Positions 23,303 to 27,120 of a stretch of DNA of 27,120 nucleotides are shown here, piece by piece; within the stretch, counting starts at the first letter, position 1; the number at the start of each line of letters is the position of its first letter. The notes under the pieces were generated by a model. The model ran no database searches. It was not told where the DNA came from and worked only from the letters and a program-made list of their open reading frames with translations. Made by a program: the position numbers and the translations under genes. This DNA is from CAZOHN01 sp964579325 (lineage in GTDB: Bacteria > Pseudomonadota > Alphaproteobacteria > Rhodobacterales > Rhodobacteraceae), in contig CAZOHN010000028.1 in NCBI GenBank assembly GCA_964579325.1, forward strand, positions 1 to 27,120, given 5' to 3'.

Positions 23303-24487
23303 TCAGACGATCGCTCTCTCAAGAAACGGTCGCCCTTCGGGAATGCGGTCTGCCCCAAGCGGCGTCAGGTCCAGACTGACGTATGCCCCGTGAACGATCA
23401 ACTCAGCGATCCCGCGACCAACGGCCGGAGCCTGCTGCAAACCATGTCCTGAGAACCCGTTCATTACGTAGACATTCGCAAGACCTGGCCAAAGCCCGAG
23501 AATAGCGTTCTGGTCCAGCGTGTTGTAGGCATAGTGTCCAGCCCAGGCCCGCAGCACCTTGGCGGCATCGAATGACGGTATCCGGTCGTAGAGCCGCGGC
23601 CAGACGACGTCTTCGAACTGCTTGAGGTCGGGCTCGAAGTCATCCGTGTCTACGCGTCCATCCTCGGAGGGAACCGTCGCGGCAATCCAGTGCTTGCCCT
23701 CGGGTCTCAGATAGATACCGCTGTGGTCGACCATGAGAGGCGCACCCGGGGCCGCGACATTTGGTGCATCTACCAGGAATACCGTTCTTTTTCTGGGCTC
23801 TACTGGGATAACCTCATGTAGCATGGACATCAGTGCCGACGCGCGCGTGCCGCAGGCATTGACGAGGCAGCCGCAGTCGATCCGCCGACCGTCCGAGAGG
23901 ATCACTGCCTCGGCGCGATCCCCGGCGCGGACCGCTCCTGCGACTTCCGCCGCTGCAAATTCGACGCCACGCGCTCGTGCGGCACGGCGAAAGCCGCCCA
24001 GAAGTCCCATGTTGTCGAACCAGCCCTCATCGCGCGGTCCAAAGGAAGCGAGCGTCACACCCGCCGGATCGAGCCAGGGAAAAAGCCCACACAACGCGGT
24101 CGGAGCAATCAGTTCGGTCGCGGCACCTTCCGCACGCTGGACTTCGACCACTTCGCGCATGGCCTGTGCCTGGCCCGCGGTTCCTGCCAGAAACAGATAG
24201 CCCTGTTCCTTGAACCCGAGGTCGGAGACCTCGCCGTCCGCACCGAGCCAGTTCCTTACATTACGAATGAAATCAACACCAAATCGTGAGATCCTCACGT
24301 TGACGGGATTCGAGAACTGCTGCCGGATCGACGCGACGCTGAGTGCGGTTGAACTGTGCGCATAGGTCGGATCACGCTCCACCACAAGAACGCGGAGGCG
24401 TCCCGGGGCAAGTTCGGTGAGCCAGAAGGCCAGCGACGCGCCCATGACGCCTCCCCCTGCAATCACCACGTCACGGCGATCCCGCAT
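23303..24487 (-). CDS. FAD-dependent oxidoreductase (DAO family)
   Basis: The 394-residue flavoprotein starts with the dinucleotide-binding motif VVIAGGGVMGASLAFWL (GGGVMG at 11-16), followed by an acidic ribose-binding end at VVERD. The middle has SVASIRQQFSNPVN, and the C-terminal FAD-contact segment is YVMNGFSGHGLQQAPAVGRGIAELI, typical of the D-amino acid oxidase/sarcosine oxidase superfamily and close to the FOXRED1-like group. The substrate is likely a secondary or N-methylated amino acid or a similar amine, but cannot be fixed. ATG at 24487 has AGGAAG 8-9 nt upstream; a frame extension to 24550 lacks family-like sequence. It diverges from the LuxR-type regulator gene across 162 bp, which suggests possible co-regulation. 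Confidence 0.88.
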   Translation of the reverse strand: MRDRRDVVIAGGGVMGASLAFWLTELAPGRLRVLVVERDPTYAHSSTALSVASIRQQFSNPVNVRISRFGVDFIRNVRNWLGADGEVSDLGFKEQGYLFLAGTAGQAQAMREVVEVQRAEGAATELIAPTALCGLFPWLDPAGVTLASFGPRDEGWFDNMGLLGGFRRAARARGVEFAAAEVAGAVRAGDRAEAVILSDGRRIDCGCLVNACGTRASALMSMLHEVIPVEPRKRTVFLVDAPNVAAPGAPLMVDHSGIYLRPEGKHWIAATVPSEDGRVDTDDFEPDLKQFEDVVWPRLYDRIPSFDAAKVLRAWAGHYAYNTLDQNAILGLWPGLANVYVMNGFSGHGLQQAPAVGRGIAELIVHGAYVSLDLTPLGADRIPEGRPFLERAIV

Positions 24488-24604
24488 GTTCCGACTTCCT
24501 GTCCTTCTTTGCCATCCAAGGATGCGGTGCCGTCTCGACAGCCCCGACATTCGCTTGCTACATCTGCCGTGGGGAAAACAACAGGTGCACTCGCGCGCGT
24601 TCGG

Positions 24605-24620
24605 CGGGCCCTTTGGCCCG
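24605..24620 (+). other. Hairpin in the leader of the LuxR-type gene
   Basis: CGGGCC (24605-24610) and GGCCCG (24615-24620) form a perfect 6-bp stem with a CTTT loop, ending 29 bp before the ATG of the LuxR-type gene. It could be an operator or an RNA hairpin in the leader. It does not match the usual lux-box pattern. Confidence 0.4.
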
Positions 24621-24649
24621 TTTCGCGCCCGTCGCCATCGGAGCAGGCC

Positions 24650-25426
24650 ATGGTGGAAATACTCGGGGCATTGGAGAACATCACGCGGGCTCGGTCCGTC
24701 GAGACGGTGTGGGACACCCTTTGCAAGGAAATGGGCCGCAACGGTTTCGACCGCCTTCTCTACGGGTTCACGCGGTATCGCACCGCATCATCCTTCGGAA
24801 GCCCGGACGACTACCTGATCCTGACAAACCATCCGCGCACCTACACGGATCGCTTCCTGGGCGACCGGCTCTACATGACGGCCCCGATGGTCGGCTGGGC
24901 CGCCGAGAACGAGGGCGCCTGTTCCTGGCGCTGGATCCGCGAGCACGTCGACCACCTCACCCCGGCGGAGCTGCGCGTGGTCGAGTTCAACCGGCAGATG
25001 GGCGTGACATCCGGATGGTCGGTAAGCTTTCCGTCGGTCTCGCCGCGGGCTAAGGGCGCTATTGCCCTGACCGCCCGACAGGGCATCGATCAGGACGGAG
25101 CCGACGAGATCTGGGCTAGGAACGGGCGCTGGCTGGAGCAGCTTTGCATAGTGGCGCACCTGAAAATCACCACCCTGCCCTTCGGCGGCACGCGACGCCA
25201 GCTCACTGCGCGGCAGCGCGAGGCTTTGGAATGGGTAGGCGACGGCAAGACGACGCAGGATATCGCAACGATCATGGGCCTCACGGCCGCGACGATCGAG
25301 AAGCACCTGCGCCTTGCGCGCGAGGCTCTCGACGTCGAGACGACGGCTCAGGCGGTGCTAAAGGCGTCGTTCCACAACCAGATCTTCATCGTGGAACCCG
25401 GCCCGCAGCAGATCGCGGGAAGCTGA
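24650..25426 (+). CDS. LuxR-type transcriptional regulator with autoinducer-binding-like domain
   Basis: The 258-residue protein has an N-terminal autoinducer-binding-like domain (about 10-165) and a C-terminal LuxR helix-turn-helix (about 183-245; LTARQREALEWVGDGKTTQDIA then AATIEKHLRLAREAL). In the ligand domain, the aspartate of GDRLYMTAPM (D72), W93/W95 of CSWRW and a GVTSGW segment are seen. The residue after the aspartate is Arg rather than the usual Pro, so acyl-homoserine lactone binding is uncertain. ATG at 24650 follows GGAG with 6-nt spacing; in-frame ATGs further upstream lie in the divergent gene and were rejected. No luxI-type synthase is in the window, so it is a candidate solo or orphan regulator. 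Confidence 0.88.
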   Translation: MVEILGALENITRARSVETVWDTLCKEMGRNGFDRLLYGFTRYRTASSFGSPDDYLILTNHPRTYTDRFLGDRLYMTAPMVGWAAENEGACSWRWIREHVDHLTPAELRVVEFNRQMGVTSGWSVSFPSVSPRAKGAIALTARQGIDQDGADEIWARNGRWLEQLCIVAHLKITTLPFGGTRRQLTARQREALEWVGDGKTTQDIATIMGLTAATIEKHLRLAREALDVETTAQAVLKASFHNQIFIVEPGPQQIAGS

Positions 25427-25672
25427 GGATGGACGTAATCCATCAGTAAGGATTCCCCTACTTACGCAGGGTCATTTTTCGTGCGATTTTCCCCTTGTTC
25501 CGTGAGTGGTGGCGTTTGCCAGGGAACATCGCCGATGGGGCCCCCTGCGATTTCAGGGAACCTGAGGTACCGGGAAACCGGATCGTCGGGCACCGGGGGC
25601 TCATAGTCCGTCCCCTGCGTCAGACACCCGAATGCGCTCCGTTTCATCCCCAATTGGTGGCGCAAACGGTTA
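25427..25672. other. Non-coding region with several small hairpins
   Basis: No convincing gene is present. The first part has a weak hairpin (CCCT 25456-25459, AGGG 25468-25471) followed by a five-T run, a possible weak terminator for the LuxR-type gene. Further on, CATC-GCC-GATG (25527-25537), TCAGG-GAA-CCTGA (25553-25565) and CCGG-GAAA-CCGG (25570-25581, GNRA-type loop) lie close together, which could be part of a structured RNA or a conserved intergenic repeat. The minus-strand open frame here (about 67 codons) has no clear binding site. Confidence 0.4.
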
Positions 25673-25702
25673 GGGGCGGTCCAGTGTGGCCTGGACCGCC
25701 CC
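25673..25702 (-). terminator. Terminator hairpin of the rpsB-tsf operon
   Basis: A perfect 12-bp stem (GGGGCGGTCCAG 25673-25684 with CTGGACCGCCCC 25691-25702, 6-nt loop) lies 25 bp downstream of the tsf stop on the minus strand. The flank reads TAACCGTTTG, so the T-run is poor, but stem strength and position support transcription termination. Being symmetrical, it could also stop plus-strand transcripts. Confidence 0.8.
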
Positions 25703-25727
25703 GCTTCCGCTCATCACCCGACGTGGA

Positions 25728-26600
25728 TCAGGCGTTCATCCGCGCGACTTCGGCGGCGAAGTCGTTTTCTTCCTTCTCGATGCCCTCGCCGACGGCCAGG
25801 CGCGAGAATGCGATGACCTCGACACCGGCATCCTTCGCGGCCTGCGCAACGGTGATGTCGGGGTTCAGCACGAACTTCTGACCGAGAAGCGTGACTTCCT
25901 CGAAGAACTTCGCCATCCGGCCGACGATCATCTTCTCGATCACCGCCTCGGGCTTGCCCGATTCGCGCGCCTGCTCGCTCAGGATCGCCTTCTCGCGCTC
26001 GACCACCGCGGGGTCGAGGTCCTTCTCGGACAGCGACTGCGGGTTGGCGGCGGCGATGTGCATCGCGATCTGCTTGCCGATGCCGTTGTCGGCACCTTTA
26101 AGTGCGACGAGAACGCCGATCTTGCCCATGCCCTCGGCGGCGGCGTTGTGCACGTAGGAGGCAACCGCGTCGCCTTCCACGCGCGCCATGCGGCGCAGGG
26201 TCATGTTCTCGCCGATCTTGGCGATGGCCTCGGTGACAACCGTCTCGACGGTCTTGCCGTCGATGGTGGCGGACTTCAGGTCCTCGACAGAGGTGACGTT
26301 GACGGCCACGCCGGTGATTGCAGCGACCATGGCCTGAAACTCGGCATTCTTCGCCACGAAGTCGGTCTCGGAGTTGATCTCGACAGCCACGCCGACGCCA
26401 CCCTTCACGGCAACGCCCACAAGTCCCTCGGCGGCGGTGCGGCCAGCCTTTTTCTGCGCCTTGGCAAGGCCCTTGGTCCGGAGCCAGTCAACGGCCGCTT
26501 CCATGTCGCCGCTCGTCTCGGTCAGCGCCTTCTTGGCATCCATCATGCCCGCGCCGGTCATCTCGCGGAGCTCTTTCACCATGCTCGCGGTGATCGTCAT
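25728..26600 (-). CDS. tsf: Translation elongation factor Ts
   Basis: The 290-residue protein is the guanine nucleotide exchange factor for EF-Tu. The N-terminal UBA-like domain reads MVKELREMTGAGMMDAKKALTETSGDMEAAVDWLRTKG. The core has the EF-Tu-contacting motif NSETDFVAKN, and a second core half reads IGKQIAMHIAAANP, followed by KFFEEVTLLGQKFV. Length matches the family. ATG at 26600 is preceded by GAGGAG at 7-nt spacing. It follows rpsB by 72 bp, with a GC-rich hairpin in the gap, and ends in front of a strong terminator stem; this is the conserved bacterial rpsB-tsf arrangement. Confidence 0.98.
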   Translation of the reverse strand: MTITASMVKELREMTGAGMMDAKKALTETSGDMEAAVDWLRTKGLAKAQKKAGRTAAEGLVGVAVKGGVGVAVEINSETDFVAKNAEFQAMVAAITGVAVNVTSVEDLKSATIDGKTVETVVTEAIAKIGENMTLRRMARVEGDAVASYVHNAAAEGMGKIGVLVALKGADNGIGKQIAMHIAAANPQSLSEKDLDPAVVEREKAILSEQARESGKPEAVIEKMIVGRMAKFFEEVTLLGQKFVLNPDITVAQAAKDAGVEVIAFSRLAVGEGIEKEENDFAAEVARMNA

Positions 26601-26627
26601 GTTCCATCTCCTCGGAAATCGGGTAGC

Positions 26628-26649
26628 GGGCGGGGAATTACCCCCGCCC
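26628..26649 (-). promoter_or_regulatory. Hairpin between rpsB and tsf
   Basis: A perfect 8-bp GC stem (GGGCGGGG 26628-26635 with CCCCGCCC 26642-26649, 6-nt loop) lies between rpsB and tsf, about 28 bp before the tsf start. Hairpins here can attenuate or process the mRNA so that ribosomal protein S2 and EF-Ts are made at different levels. That role is inferred from position. Confidence 0.6.
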
Positions 26650-26672
26650 TGTCACAGTTCCGTAACGCCGGC

Positions 26673-27120
26673 TCAGGCCTCGGCTGTCTCGGTTGCCTCG
26701 GCCGCGAGCGCCTCTTCCTCGGGCAGCGCATCCAGCGCGCCGAGGTCGACACCGGCCGCGCCCATCTGGGCGCTCATGCCGTCAAGCGCGGCGCGGGCCA
26801 CGAGGTCGCAGTAGAGCGCGATGGCGCGGGCGGCGTCATCGTTGCCGGGGATTACGAAGTCGACGCCCTCGGGCGAGCAGTTGGTGTCAACGACCGCGAC
26901 GACCGGGATGCCGAGCTTCTTGGCCTCGAGGATCGCGAGATCCTCCTTGTTGACGTCGATCACGAACAGAAGGTCCGGCAGGCCGCCCATCTCGCGAATG
27001 CCGCCGAGGGCCGCCTGCAGCTTCTGCTGCTCGCGCTCCATGCCGAGGCGTTCTTTCTTGGTGAGGCCCTCGGCGCCATGCGCCATCAGCTCGTCGAGGT
27101 TCTTAAGACGCTGGATCGAC
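26673..27120 (-). CDS. rpsB: 30S ribosomal protein S2 (C-terminal part, cut by window end)
   Basis: The open frame continues past the right edge without a start, so only about 149 C-terminal residues are present. The frame at the edge reads SIQRLKNLDEL, then LTKKERLGMEREQQKLQAALGGI. The diagnostic S2 motifs LPDLLFVIDVNKEDLAILEAKKLGIPVVAVVDTNC and IPGNDDAARAIALYCDLVARA follow. The tail is acidic and Ala/Glu-rich, ending in ATETAEA, as in other alphaproteobacterial S2 proteins. S2 binds the small ribosomal subunit. It precedes tsf in the same operon. Confidence 0.97.
   Translation of the reverse strand, partial: SIQRLKNLDELMAHGAEGLTKKERLGMEREQQKLQAALGGIREMGGLPDLLFVIDVNKEDLAILEAKKLGIPVVAVVDTNCSPEGVDFVIPGNDDAARAIALYCDLVARAALDGMSAQMGAAGVDLGALDALPEEEALAAEATETAEA

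Noticed and set aside
24488..24649. Search for a lux box between the oxidoreductase and the LuxR-type gene
   Set aside because: No 18-20 bp dyad of the lux-box type was found; only the short GC hairpin at 24605-24620 is present.
25462..25665. 67-codon minus-strand open frame in the gap before tsf
   Set aside because: No good ribosome binding site or domain; it overlaps nested hairpins, so a structured non-coding element is at least as likely.

Overview
The window is a high-GC (roughly two-thirds G+C by eye) bacterial chromosome segment, most consistent with an alphaproteobacterium of the Rhodobacteraceae. This rests on the gene repertoire: a PAS_5-type protein, a yicC-gmk-gamma carbonic anhydrase run, a phoR-pstSCAB-phoU-phoB cluster with DUF3708/DUF3333-type PstC and PstA, KpsMTE-like capsule export, and a rpsB-tsf pair. 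It also rests on dense coding with many ATGA/TGATG stop-start overlaps. No insertion sequence, tRNA, rRNA or CRISPR array was seen.

Layout. (1) 1-349 has no convincing gene. (2) 350-1024 (-) is a PAS_5 protein, divergent from (3) 1203-4555 (+), which holds yicC, gmk, a gamma-class carbonic anhydrase and a Cys/Met-metabolism PLP enzyme. (4) 4573-4941 (-) is a small protein of unknown function. (5) 5124-12518 (+) is the complete phosphate module. A phoR without membrane segments comes first; pstS follows behind a clear triple Pho box, then a strong hairpin, then pstC, pstA, pstB, phoU and phoB. (6) 12608-20270 (+) is a four-gene surface-glycan block: a GT2+GT4 glycosyltransferase, a GT4 enzyme with four N-terminal FYLxxYPDV repeats, a DxD glycosyltransferase-like protein, and an unusual sulfotransferase-like/zinc-ribbon/methyltransferase fusion. 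(7) 20298-23186 encodes an ABC-2 polysaccharide exporter, split into kpsE-kpsT (-) and a divergent kpsM (+). (8) 23303-24487 (-) is an FAD-dependent oxidoreductase, divergent from (9) 24650-25426 (+), a LuxR-type regulator with no luxI nearby. (10) 25427-25727 is non-coding and rich in small hairpins. (11) 25728-27120 (-) is tsf, with a terminator, and the 3' part of rpsB.

How the parts fit. Regions 6 and 7 together look like an assembly-and-export locus for a capsule-like polysaccharide: the glycosyltransferases build the chain, the fusion protein may modify it (sulfation and/or methylation, inferred), and KpsM/T/E carry it across the inner membrane. The Pst/Pho block handles phosphate uptake and its control. 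The first glycan gene begins 89 bp after phoB on the same strand with no convincing terminator between, so read-through from the Pho operon is possible but unproven. The most noteworthy items are the fusion protein at 18186-20270, the repeat-bearing glycosyltransferase, the shared HDY..L.P.Y.L motif in two glycosyltransferases, and the structured intergenic region near 25500-25600.
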